A stretch of 17,476 nt of DNA from CAZWZG01 sp964638245 (GCA_964638245.1 CAZWZG010000053.1:1-17476), one strand, 5' to 3'; shown: positions 8,415 through 14,786, counted from the stretch's first letter. Program-made: numbers and translations. Notes: generated by a model not told the origin, from the sequence alone.

Positions 8415-8493
8415 GCCCGCCCTGCGGGCGCGAGGGGGCGCTGCCCCCGCAGCAAGCTGCTCCCCCGCGCGTATTTTCCAAAAGAAGAAGGGG
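8415..8493 (+). repeat. Hairpin cluster plus Rhodobacterales-type intergenic element, copy A
   Basis: Three adjacent hairpins follow gph: GCCCGC/GCGGGC (8415-8429), GGGGGC/GCCCCC (8434-8448) and GCAGC/GCTGC (8449-8460). They are followed at 8461-8493 by a TCCCCCGCGCGTATTTTCC stretch and AAAAGAAGAAGGGG. The tail matches copy B (4387-4423) in plan: C- or G-run, TATTT, palindrome-like core, GAAGAAGG. It lies downstream of gph in sense orientation and may serve as the 3' end of that transcript, though it has no T-tract. Confidence 0.5.
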
Positions 8494-8563
8494 TGCGGCG
8501 GATTGGCGTCATTGACCGCGCGGTGTGTGGCGGGCAGAGATATGGAAAGCCAGCGAGGACGCA

Positions 8564-9766
8564 ATGCAAGAAACGTTCAGCGGAAATTTCACCCAGCAGG
8601 AGCCGATCCCAGAAGAGGCGATTGCAGCGGCTGAGGCCGTGCTGCGCTCGGGGCGTTTGCATCGCTATAACCTTGCCCCGGGCGAGCCGGGGGAGACGGG
8701 CCTGCTGGAGCAGGAGTTCGCGGATCTGGTGGGTGCGCGGTATTGCCTGGCGGTCGCCTCTGGCGGCTATGCGCTTCAGGCGGGGTTGCGCGCGCTGGGC
8801 GTGGGGCATGGCGATACCGTCCTGACCAACGCTTTCACGCTGGCCCCGGTGCCCGGTTCGATTGCCGCGGTTGGTGCGACGCCGGTCTATGTGGGCACGG
8901 ATGAAGACCTGCGCATCGATCTTGATGATCTTGAAGCCAAGGCGGAACACGCGCGGGTTCTGATGCTCAGCCACATGCGCGGGCATCTGTGTGACATGGA
9001 TCGGCTAATGGCGATTGCCGAGGCGAAGGGCCTGACGGTGATCGAGGATTGCGCGCATACGATGGGCGCCAACTGGGACGGGACGCCTTCGGGTCGCTTC
9101 GGCGCAATCGGGTGCTATTCAACGCAGACCTACAAACATATCAACTCCGGTGAGGGCGGCTTTCTGGTCACCGACGATCCTGATCTGGCGGCGCGCGCGA
9201 TCCTGATCTCGGGCAGCTACATGCTTTACGGTCGCCACGTCGCAGCGCCGGGAGAAGAGGTGTTTGCGCGCCACAAGATGGTGATGCCCAATATCTCGGC
9301 CCGGATGGATCATCTGCGGGCGGCGATCCTGCGACCACAACTCAAACTCTTGGAACGCAACGTACGCGAATGGAATGCACGCTATCGGGCGCTGGAGGCT
9401 GTTCTGGCAGGGTCCAACGCCATCCGTCTGATCGAACGCCCCGCCAAGGAAGGCATGGCCGCCTCGTCGTTCCAGTTTCGCTTGCCCGACCTTAGCCCCG
9501 ATCAGATCGCGGGTTTCGTGGCGGGTTGTGCCGCGCGCGGGGTCGAATTGAAATGGTTCGGCGCGCCGGAACCCGCAGCGTTCACGGCGACCTACCGGCA
9601 TTGGCAGTACGCGCCAGAGCAGTCTTTGCCTGACACTGACCGGATCCTGTCGACACTGATCGACTTGCGCCTGCCGCTGACCTTTTCGATCGCCGACGTC
9701 GAAACCATCGGTCGCATCATCCGGGACGAAGCGGGGCGGGCGGCGACCAGCGTCGCCGCCGAGTAG
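8564..9766 (+). CDS. DegT/DnrJ/EryC1/StrS family PLP-dependent aminotransferase
   Basis: 400 residues of the sugar-aminotransferase fold (type I PLP). The PLP Lys is K191 in YSTQTYKHINSGEGGFLV (186-203), the family's lysine-plus-GEGG signature. IEDCAHTMGA (160-169) holds the PLP-ring Asp. A substrate-binding N-terminal stretch precedes LEQEFADLVGARYCLAVASG (48-67). The family usually aminates keto sugars for O-antigen, antibiotic or glycan synthesis, but no sugar-nucleotide genes are near, so the substrate is open. The start at ATG 8564 has GAGGA at 8555-8559; an upstream GTG (8525) lacks a proper site and would add 13 atypical residues. It ends 3 nt from the stop of the convergent helicase gene. 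Confidence 0.88.
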   Translation: MQETFSGNFTQQEPIPEEAIAAAEAVLRSGRLHRYNLAPGEPGETGLLEQEFADLVGARYCLAVASGGYALQAGLRALGVGHGDTVLTNAFTLAPVPGSIAAVGATPVYVGTDEDLRIDLDDLEAKAEHARVLMLSHMRGHLCDMDRLMAIAEAKGLTVIEDCAHTMGANWDGTPSGRFGAIGCYSTQTYKHINSGEGGFLVTDDPDLAARAILISGSYMLYGRHVAAPGEEVFARHKMVMPNISARMDHLRAAILRPQLKLLERNVREWNARYRALEAVLAGSNAIRLIERPAKEGMAASSFQFRLPDLSPDQIAGFVAGCAARGVELKWFGAPEPAAFTATYRHWQYAPEQSLPDTDRILSTLIDLRLPLTFSIADVETIGRIIRDEAGRAATSVAAE

Positions 9767-9769
9767 GGC

Positions 9770-11059
9770 TCAGGCCGCGCGCCGACGCGGGCGCCGACGC
9801 TTTTGACCCGATGGTTTTTGGCCCGAAGGCTTGGGCGCGCCCTGACCTTTGCCACGACCACCGCCATGTCCACCCGGTTTGCCGCGAAACCGACGCTTGG
9901 AGTTGGACCGGGGTTCGGGGTCAACTGCCTCGGGCGCTTCGCCACTGGCGACCGGAATCTCGATCTTCATCAGCTTCTGGATCTGGCGCAGAAGGTTCAC
10001 TTCTTCGGCTGAACAGAACGCGATGGCTTCGCCCTCGCGCCCGGCACGTGCCGTCCGACCGATCCGGTGGACATAGTTTTCGGGCACCTCGGGCAGGTCA
10101 TAGTTGATCACATATGCCACGCCCGGAATGTCGATCCCACGGGCGGCGACGTCCGTGGCCACAAGCACGTTGATCTTGCCTTCACGGAACGCCTTGATGG
10201 CGCGATCCCGCTGGCCCTGGCTTTTGTTGCCGTGGATCGAGGCGGCGTTGAAGCCATCGGCCACAAGGCCCTTCATCAGCTTTTCCGCGCCATGTTTGGT
10301 GCGCGAAAAGACCAGCGTCAGCGCCTCCATATCTTCTTCAAGGATCTGGCGCAGCTTGAAAGGTTTCTTCGGCTTTTCAACGAAGTGCACCGATTGCGTG
10401 ACCTTGTCAGCGGCTTTGCCCGGAGGCGACACCTGCACCCGGCGCGGGTTGGTCAGATAGGCACGGCTCAACTCTTCCATCGGCTTTGGCATCGTGGCCG
10501 AGAACAGCATCGTCTGGCGCGGCGTGCCCAGATGTGGCGCAATCTGGCGCAGCGCGTGGATAAAGCCCATGTCGAGCATCTGGTCGGCTTCGTCGAGCAC
10601 AAGGTTGCGCGCCGCAGACAGATCCACAGCTCCGCGCTCCATGAGGTCAATCAGGCGCCCGGGGGTGGCGACAAGGATATCTGTGCCCCGGCTCAGCTGA
10701 TTGATCTGGCGCCCGATGGATTGCCCGCCAACGACTGTGACCACACGCAGATGCGTGTTCTTTGTCAGAACGCGCAGGCTGTCGGCGATCTGGTTCACTA
10801 GCTCCCGCGTTGGCGCAAGGATCAGCGCCTTGGCCGTTTTCGACTTCGGCTTGTTGGGATCAGGCAAAAGCGCATTCACAAGCGGAATGCCAAAGGCCAG
10901 CGTTTTGCCGGTACCAGTTTGGGCGAGGCCAAGGATGTCATGGCCTTCCAGCGCCAGCGGGATCGCCTGGTTCTGGATCGGGGTGGGTTCGGAGAAATTG
11001 GCGCGTTTCAGGGCGGCGTTCAAAGCCGGGGCGAGACCCAGCATGTCAAAGTCAAACAA
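9770..11059 (-). CDS. DEAD-box ATP-dependent RNA helicase, RhlE-like
   Basis: 429 residues. Helicase motifs in order: Q motif (F22 with EPTPIQ 24-29), Walker A AQTGTGKT (46-53), PTRELV (83-88), TPGR (132-135), DEAD (156-159), SAT (187-189), then in RecA domain 2 ATDVAARGIDIP (301-312) and HRIGRTARAGREG (331-343). The C-terminal ~45 residues are basic and Gly/Arg/Lys-rich (GGHGGGRGKGQG, RRRPRRR), a typical unstructured RNA-binding tail. Likely roles are RNA unwinding in ribosome assembly, mRNA decay or cold adaptation. No ATG fits the full N terminus: TTG at 11057-11059 gives MFDFDMLGLAPAL, matching the family (F-x-x-LGL), and has a well-spaced AGGA; ATG at 11044 would cut off five residues. 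Confidence 0.92.
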   Translation of the reverse strand: MFDFDMLGLAPALNAALKRANFSEPTPIQNQAIPLALEGHDILGLAQTGTGKTLAFGIPLVNALLPDPNKPKSKTAKALILAPTRELVNQIADSLRVLTKNTHLRVVTVVGGQSIGRQINQLSRGTDILVATPGRLIDLMERGAVDLSAARNLVLDEADQMLDMGFIHALRQIAPHLGTPRQTMLFSATMPKPMEELSRAYLTNPRRVQVSPPGKAADKVTQSVHFVEKPKKPFKLRQILEEDMEALTLVFSRTKHGAEKLMKGLVADGFNAASIHGNKSQGQRDRAIKAFREGKINVLVATDVAARGIDIPGVAYVINYDLPEVPENYVHRIGRTARAGREGEAIAFCSAEEVNLLRQIQKLMKIEIPVASGEAPEAVDPEPRSNSKRRFRGKPGGHGGGRGKGQGAPKPSGQKPSGQKRRRPRRRAA

Positions 11060-11070
11060 ATCATGTCCTT
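11057..11070 (-). promoter_or_regulatory. Ribosome binding site with TTG start for the RNA helicase gene
   Basis: On the minus strand TAAGGA, a 6-nt spacer (CATGAT) and TTG. The in-frame TAA just upstream rules out any longer form. The spacer contains an out-of-frame ATG (11062-11064). This placement favours the TTG start over the internal ATG at 11044. A TTG start usually lowers translation, which fits tight control of an RNA helicase. Confidence 0.55.
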
Positions 11071-11399
11071 ACTGGCCAGAGCGAACTCTGACCACGAGTG
11101 AATGCCGCAGTCCTGCGGCGGTGAGGGTTCGCGGACCTCAGAAAGATCGGGCACCTCCCGCATCTTCCGGTCAACGATCTGAACCCTGCGTGATGGGGAA
11201 CAAAAAATCGGGACGCTTGTGCCTCAGGTGTCTTGGTTGGGCACGGGCCAGCTCACGCGGCAGCGCAGCGTCGTGGGCGTGTAATTGGGGGTAAAGCATT
11301 AATAGTCAATGGAAGAAACGCGCACTTCGGCGATTTGGCGGCGCAAATCACACAGCGAGTGGTCTGGCAATTCGGCGCGCACGGCCCCATCTTTGCATT
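11060..11399. other. Gene-free divergent region between RNA helicase and LprI-like gene
   Basis: No convincing gene lies in these 340 bp. The clearest structure is a hairpin GCCGCAG-TC-CTGCGGC at 11104-11119 (7-bp stem), 45 nt from the helicase start on its leader side, with a weaker GAGG/CCTC hairpin next to it (11123-11139). On the minus strand both would lie in the helicase 5' leader. I found no convincing -35/-10 pair on either strand. The side near the LprI-like gene has no good ribosome site. Confidence 0.5.
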
Positions 11400-11894
11400 A
11401 TGCGTATCGCACTTGCCCTTGTCTTTTTGGCCGCGCCGTCCGTGGCGCAAGAGGCATGGGATTCCGCTCCTGACATTGCGGCTTGCATGGCCGCCGATGA
11501 TGCGACTGCCAAGCGCGCGTGCATCGGCAAGGCGGCGGAAAACTGCATGGAGACCAGCGAGGGCGGGTATACGACATTGGGCATGTCAATGTGCGCAGCG
11601 GCCGAAACAGACGGCTGGGACGCCGTTCTGAACGCCGAGTATACGCGCACAATGGACTGGTCGCGCGCCATGGACGCCGAGGATCAGACGCATTTCCCCG
11701 AATTCGCCAAGCGCGAAGAAACCTTGCGGGCCGCGCAACGGGCGTGGATTGCCTTTCGCGATGCCGAATGCGGATACGCCTATGCCCAATGGGGCGCAGG
11801 CTCGATGCGCCATATCGCGGGGACAAGCTGTATGCTGGACATGACCGCCACCCGCGCGATCGAGCTTTTTGAGATGCGCGAGGTGATGCGATGA
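11400..11894 (+). CDS. Exported DUF1311 / LprI-like protein
   Basis: 164 residues with a signal peptide (MRIALALVFLAAPSVAQ, cleavage near residue 17), so periplasmic. The C-terminal half has the DUF1311/LprI pattern RAAQRAWIAFRDAECGYAYA (110-129) and a conserved downstream C144 before the helical end. Members of this family include lysozyme inhibitors (LprI of mycobacteria), but most have no known role. The mature protein has six Cys (29, 41, 49, 65, 124, 144), enough for three disulfides. It overlaps the next gene by ATGA (11891-11894), so translation is coupled. No strong ribosome site is seen before this ATG. Confidence 0.82.
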   Translation: MRIALALVFLAAPSVAQEAWDSAPDIAACMAADDATAKRACIGKAAENCMETSEGGYTTLGMSMCAAAETDGWDAVLNAEYTRTMDWSRAMDAEDQTHFPEFAKREETLRAAQRAWIAFRDAECGYAYAQWGAGSMRHIAGTSCMLDMTATRAIELFEMREVMR

Positions 11895-12676
11895 CGGATG
11901 AGACGTTGCTGCAGACGATCCTCGACGAGCAGGACGAATATGCCGAGGCGAAACCGCCCGCGATCAGCCGGATGACCCGTGGTCTGTCCAAGCCATTGAC
12001 CCAACTGACCGACCACATGATCCCGCCCGAAGCCATTGAGACGGCGCTCATGTCAGCCGACTGGGTGGCCAGTGCCTCGATCCGGCGCGCGGCCATCGGG
12101 CATGACTTCAAGGATCTGGAGGCCTGCGAGGGGGCGGTGGATGATATTCGGCGCTGGGCCATTGGCTATGCGGCGACCTCGGGCGGCGCGGCAGGCGCTT
12201 TGGGCGCGGCGGGGCTGGCCATCGACATTCCCACAACGATCACGCTGGCCTTGCGCTCGGCACGACTGACCGGACTGGCCTATGGGTTTGGGGCCGATAC
12301 AGAGGCCGAACGTATCTATATCTTAGACATCCTTGCATTGGCGGCGGCCAATTCGATGGATGAAAAACACGCCGCGCTTGCGCGTCTGGACGTTGAACAG
12401 GCCCAAATGGATCCCGGTAGCTGGGGCAAGATCGTTGTCCTCACCGGCCAAAGCGCGGGGGCGATGTCGGCCATGCGCCGCGTGGCGGCAGTGTTGGGGC
12501 TAAACCTTGCCAGCCGCAAGATTGCTCAAATCACGCCTATCGTGGGCGCCGTGGTCGGGGCCAGCGTTAATGCCAGCTTTCAATCGGATGTCATACGCGC
12601 CGCCCGTCATGCCTATCGCGCGCGATGGCTAGCCGAGCACGAGAAACTTATCACGCACAAAACGACGACCGGATGA
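11891..12676 (+). CDS. EcsC family protein
   Basis: 261 residues with the EcsC-family core: a Gly/Ala-rich helical segment (ATSGGAAGALGAAGLAIDIP, 95-114), then TTITLALRSARLTGLAYGFG (115-134), D136 and a second Gly/Ala hairpin near the C terminus (ITPIVGAVVGASVNASF). EcsC is named after the third gene of the Bacillus ecs ABC-transporter operon, but its biochemical role is not established and no ABC genes are present here. The hydrophobic hairpins suggest membrane association. It is flanked on both sides by 4-bp ATGA overlaps, with the LprI-like gene upstream and a membrane protein gene downstream, so the three are made as one unit. Confidence 0.85.
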   Translation: MTDETLLQTILDEQDEYAEAKPPAISRMTRGLSKPLTQLTDHMIPPEAIETALMSADWVASASIRRAAIGHDFKDLEACEGAVDDIRRWAIGYAATSGGAAGALGAAGLAIDIPTTITLALRSARLTGLAYGFGADTEAERIYILDILALAAANSMDEKHAALARLDVEQAQMDPGSWGKIVVLTGQSAGAMSAMRRVAAVLGLNLASRKIAQITPIVGAVVGASVNASFQSDVIRAARHAYRARWLAEHEKLITHKTTTG

Positions 12677-13053
12677 CCCCCCAGACACTCGCTTGGATCT
12701 ATGCCGCCCTGACCGCGTTGCCGTTTATGATGCAGATCGGGCTGACCCTTGGTGCCCCTTGGGGGCGGTTCACGATGGGTGGCCAATGGCCCGGCCAGCT
12801 GCCACTACGCCTGCGCCCCGCCGCGGCGTTTCAGGCGCTCCTCCTTGCACTTATGGCGCTCGCAATTCTCTCTGCGGCATCGGCGCTCAGTCTTGGCTGG
12901 CCGCAATGGACCGCTTGGGTTGCCTTGGCCATGACCGCACTGACCTGTATCGCCAACTGGATCACCCCATCCCGCCCCGAACGCCTGCTTTGGGGGCCGA
13001 TCATCACGCTGATGCTGATTGCTGCGTCTTTCGTCGTCTTCGGTTGGGTTTGA
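12673..13053 (+). CDS. Small four-helix inner-membrane protein
   Basis: 126 residues with four predicted membrane spans (about 6-28, 51-72, 79-97, 106-125) and little outside them. I recognise no family. Its ATG overlaps the EcsC stop (ATGA, 12673-12676), so it is coupled to it. The likely role is as a membrane partner of the upstream exported and EcsC proteins, inferred from the operon only. It ends 65 nt before nuoA, with no terminator between, so nuoA may partly be transcribed with this trio. Confidence 0.75.
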   Translation: MTPQTLAWIYAALTALPFMMQIGLTLGAPWGRFTMGGQWPGQLPLRLRPAAAFQALLLALMALAILSAASALSLGWPQWTAWVALAMTALTCIANWITPSRPERLLWGPIITLMLIAASFVVFGWV

Positions 13054-13118
13054 TCCACCCTCCGCTTGACCCTCAGAACCCCCAACGCTAACCAGAGGTG
13101 GGAACCAGCGGAGGTCCA

Positions 13119-13484
13119 ATGGACACTCTTTTGAACGAATATCTGCCGATCCTGATCTTCCTTGGGATCGCCATCGGTCTGGGCGCGGTGCTGCTCTTGT
13201 CAGCCGTTGTGCTGGCCGTGCGCAATCCCGAACCCGAAAAGGTGTCCGCATACGAATGCGGGTTCAACGCCTTTGACGATGCCCGCATGAAATTCGACGT
13301 GCGCTTCTACCTCGTGTCGATCCTGTTCATCATCTTCGATCTGGAAATCGCGTTCCTGTTCCCATGGGCCGTCGCCTTCCCGGAAATCTCGACCACCGCG
13401 TTCTGGTCGATGATGGTCTTCCTCGGCGTGCTGACTGTCGGCTTTGCCTATGAGTGGAAAAAAGGCGCGCTTGAGTGGGAGTAG
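13119..13484 (+). CDS. nuoA: NADH-quinone oxidoreductase subunit A (NuoA)
   Basis: 121 residues, the standard length. Three membrane spans (about 10-33, 63-84, 93-112). Conserved family residues are visible: YECGF (45-49) in the first loop and FDLEIAFLFPWA (73-84) in the second span. NuoA is a membrane-arm subunit of complex I at the quinone-chamber junction. The start is ATG 13119, with GGAGG at 13110-13114; an in-frame upstream extension to 13098 is not needed. Unusually, a strong hairpin terminator follows and nuoB is 3.57 kb away rather than adjacent. Confidence 0.97.
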   Translation: MDTLLNEYLPILIFLGIAIGLGAVLLLSAVVLAVRNPEPEKVSAYECGFNAFDDARMKFDVRFYLVSILFIIFDLEIAFLFPWAVAFPEISTTAFWSMMVFLGVLTVGFAYEWKKGALEWE

Positions 13485-13542
13485 CGCTTCTTCAGCGCTG
13501 ACGCCAAAAAAGAAGGCCACCTCGCGGTGGCCTTTAGTGTTT
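13483..13542. terminator. Strong bidirectional intrinsic terminator behind nuoA
   Basis: A perfect 9-bp stem AAGGCCACC-TCGC-GGTGGCCTT (13513-13534) has a T-rich tail on the plus strand (TAGTGTTT) and, on the minus strand, CTTTTTT from the A-run at 13506-13511. A second hairpin, AGCGCT-TCTTC-AGCGCT (13483-13499), overlaps the nuoA stop. It should end nuoA transcription and also stop any minus-strand transcript coming from 13793. Confidence 0.8.
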
Positions 13543-13793
13543 CAGGATGTTGGCATGTACGCTTGCGCACCCCCGCCACGGGATTGCGCCCACTGACAAC
13601 TGAGGGAGGACCCGCCGCGCGAAGACCGGGGGGTCTGTTTGTGCTTCGGGTCATGTCTCAGGTGGAAAGAAGTGGCGGGGGTCTTGGCTGCTAGCGCCAA
13701 AACCCCCGCAAGAAAACGACTGAATATGCCGCCAAGCTGCTTAAAAGATTGCACGAAATGTGTTTCTCAAATGCGCGACCGAAGGCTGGTCAC
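13535..13793 (-). ncRNA. Candidate structured small RNA between nuoA and mddA
   Basis: This gene-free stretch can fold into nested stems: 11 bp (13569-13579 with 13672-13682), 5 bp (13600-13604 with 13657-13661), 6 bp (13609-13614 with 13647-13652) and 5 bp with a 4-nt loop (13623-13627 with 13632-13636). This makes a rod-like RNA of about 115 nt with an asymmetric inner bubble. On the minus strand it has a TTGACA promoter-like sequence upstream and the hairpin with T-run at 13506-13534 downstream, defining a transcript of about 260-290 nt. A plus-strand transcript would have similar pairing but no matching promoter. No match was recognised to tmRNA, RNase P, SRP RNA or known riboswitches; a 6S-like rod is conceivable but the sequence does not identify it. 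Confidence 0.35.
13569..13709. repeat. Three-segment alternative pairing (A, B, C)
   Basis: Segment B, GTGGCGGGGGT (13672-13682), can pair either with segment A, ACCCCCGCCAC (13569-13579, 11 bp), or in part with segment C, ACCCCCGC (13702-13709, 8 bp). The B-C hairpin is extended by TTGGC/GCCAA (13684-13688 with 13696-13700) for 13 bp in total. The two foldings exclude each other, as in attenuators and riboswitches. A further CTTGCG/CGCAAG pair (13562-13567 with 13707-13712) could close the A-B form. Confidence 0.5.
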
Positions 13794-13799
13794 GGACTG

Positions 13800-13828
13800 A
13801 TTTTTCGCGCCACAGCAGGCTCTGTCAA
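13800..13828 (-). promoter_or_regulatory. Sigma70-type promoter candidate for the structured RNA
   Basis: The minus strand reads TTGACA (13823-13828), a 17-nt spacer, then AAAAAT (13800-13805). The -35 is a perfect consensus with ideal spacing; the -10 has two mismatches to TATAAT. Transcription would start near 13793 and run toward the nuoA terminator. Confidence 0.4.
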
Positions 13829-13868
13829 ACGCCAGAAAGCGGTTTTTTCGTTTCGAAAAGGTGAGAAG

Positions 13869-13884
13869 TTAACGCTGGGTTAAC
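13869..13884. promoter_or_regulatory. CtrA-type binding site (TTAA-N7-TTAAC)
   Basis: TTAA (13869-13872), seven bases, then TTAAC (13880-13884), an exact match to the full alphaproteobacterial CtrA box on either strand, since the half-site GTTAAC is a palindrome. The repeat unit GTTAACGCT occurs twice with an 11-bp period, and another TTAA follows at 13887-13890. It lies about 40 bp upstream of the minus-strand promoter at 13800-13828. Rhodobacterales use CtrA for motility, gene transfer agents and other traits. The match could still be chance. Confidence 0.35.
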
Positions 13885-13903
13885 GCTTAAGCGCACGCGC
13901 GCC

Positions 13904-13929
13904 GCGCATTTTTCTTTCTGAAAAAGCGC
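13904..13929. other. AT-core hairpin downstream of the methyltransferase gene
   Basis: GCGC, a bulged A, TTTTTC pairs with GAAAAAGCGC around a TTTCT loop, giving a 10-bp stem. It lies between the CtrA-like site and the mddA stop. It has no T-tract on the minus strand, so its role as a terminator is doubtful. Confidence 0.3.
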
Positions 13930-13973
13930 ATTGCAGCCGACGAGCTCCCGAGGAGAGCAAATTCACGGCTCGA

Positions 13974-14003
13974 CCCGCGCCCAACGATTCGGTCAGGCGC
14001 GGG
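13974..14003 (-). terminator. Hairpin just past the mddA stop
   Basis: A perfect 8-bp GC stem CCCGCGCC (13974-13981) with GGCGCGGG (13996-14003) and a 14-nt loop, starting 7 nt after the stop of the minus-strand methyltransferase gene. There is no U-tract, so it could be a Rho-dependent end or a 3' stabiliser. Confidence 0.35.
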
Positions 14004-14010
14004 CAGGGGA

Positions 14011-14769
14011 CTATTGCCGAACCAGGCGCGCAGCTTTGCGGCGGCTAAGTTTCGGGACAAAGGCGGGTACGCTTTTGCGGTAACGCCGATAGGAGACACC
14101 CAGTTCCGCGACCAGATCCCGCTCTTCAAAGATCGTCGCGACCAGCACATAGGTCGTCGCCCCCACAGCAAAGCTTAGCTGGCCCAACGTCATGTGCGGC
14201 GTGATCAGCGGCGTGAGCATCCAGCCAAGGCTGATCGGGTGCCGGATCACCGCATAGAGAAACCGCACAGTGAACCGCGCTGGCGGTTCGTCGATATTGC
14301 GCACGCGCCGCCACGCCTGTGCGAGCCCAAAGAAGCTGAAATGCCCAATCGGGAAGGTCGAGCCAAACATCAGCCCCCAAACCCCGAGGTACAGCGCGAT
14401 GATCACCCAAGAGGCGACCGCGTTGTCCACGGACCAGATCACGAAAGGGACGGGCTGCCACAACAGGACCAAAGCGGCTGTCATCGCGGCAGTCATGTAA
14501 AGATACGTCGTGCGTTCCAGATGATGCGGGACAATGCGTGTCCAGCGTTTCTTGAACCATGTCCGAGCCGTCAGCGAATGCTGAAAGCCAAACGCCCAAA
14601 GGAGCGACACGTTGATCAGCAGCGACGGCCAAACGGCCCCCGGTGTGCCGTCATTGATGCCCTTGGGGACGATCAAATCCTGCAAGAAGCCGATGAAATA
14701 GGCTATGCTTGCCATTGCCAGTAGATAGCCGACCCCGGCATAGGTCAGCGTCAAAGCGCGAGAAATCAT
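14011..14769 (-). CDS. mddA: Methanethiol S-methyltransferase MddA (dimethyl sulfide-forming membrane protein)
   Basis: 252 residues, five or so membrane spans. It belongs to the isoprenylcysteine-methyltransferase-like superfamily that includes NnrU and MddA. MddA-specific character: VPKGINDGTPG (34-44) after span 1, QHSLTARTWFKKRWTRIVP (63-81), and the C-terminal SAM-binding part with LYAVIRHPISLGW (171-183), TPHMTLGQLSFA (190-201) and EERDLVAELGVSYRRYRKSVP (215-235). MddA uses SAM to methylate methanethiol to dimethyl sulfide; methanethiol arises from methionine or DMSP breakdown in marine roseobacters. The start at ATG 14769 has AAGGA upstream; a longer frame to 14988 overlaps the divergent gene and is not used. 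It is placed between nuoA and nuoB. Confidence 0.82.
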   Translation of the reverse strand: MISRALTLTYAGVGYLLAMASIAYFIGFLQDLIVPKGINDGTPGAVWPSLLINVSLLWAFGFQHSLTARTWFKKRWTRIVPHHLERTTYLYMTAAMTAALVLLWQPVPFVIWSVDNAVASWVIIALYLGVWGLMFGSTFPIGHFSFFGLAQAWRRVRNIDEPPARFTVRFLYAVIRHPISLGWMLTPLITPHMTLGQLSFAVGATTYVLVATIFEERDLVAELGVSYRRYRKSVPAFVPKLSRRKAARLVRQ

Positions 14770-14786
14770 GATGGGTTTCCTTGGTT

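Noticed and set aside
10067..10801. 244-residue frame antisense to the RNA helicase
   Set aside because: Composition (many His, Gln, Arg) and full overlap with a conserved gene mark it as a shadow.
13553..13713. Known RNA identities (SRP 4.5S RNA, tmRNA, RNase P RNA)
   Set aside because: The conserved sequences of these RNAs (for example GGAAGCAGC of SRP RNA or the tRNA-like end of tmRNA) are absent on both strands.
13542..13754. 70-residue frame on the minus strand in the nuoA-mddA gap
   Set aside because: It begins with GTG without a ribosome site, turns into low-complexity Ser/Arg/Gly/Pro sequence, and overlaps the paired stems, which explain the sequence better.
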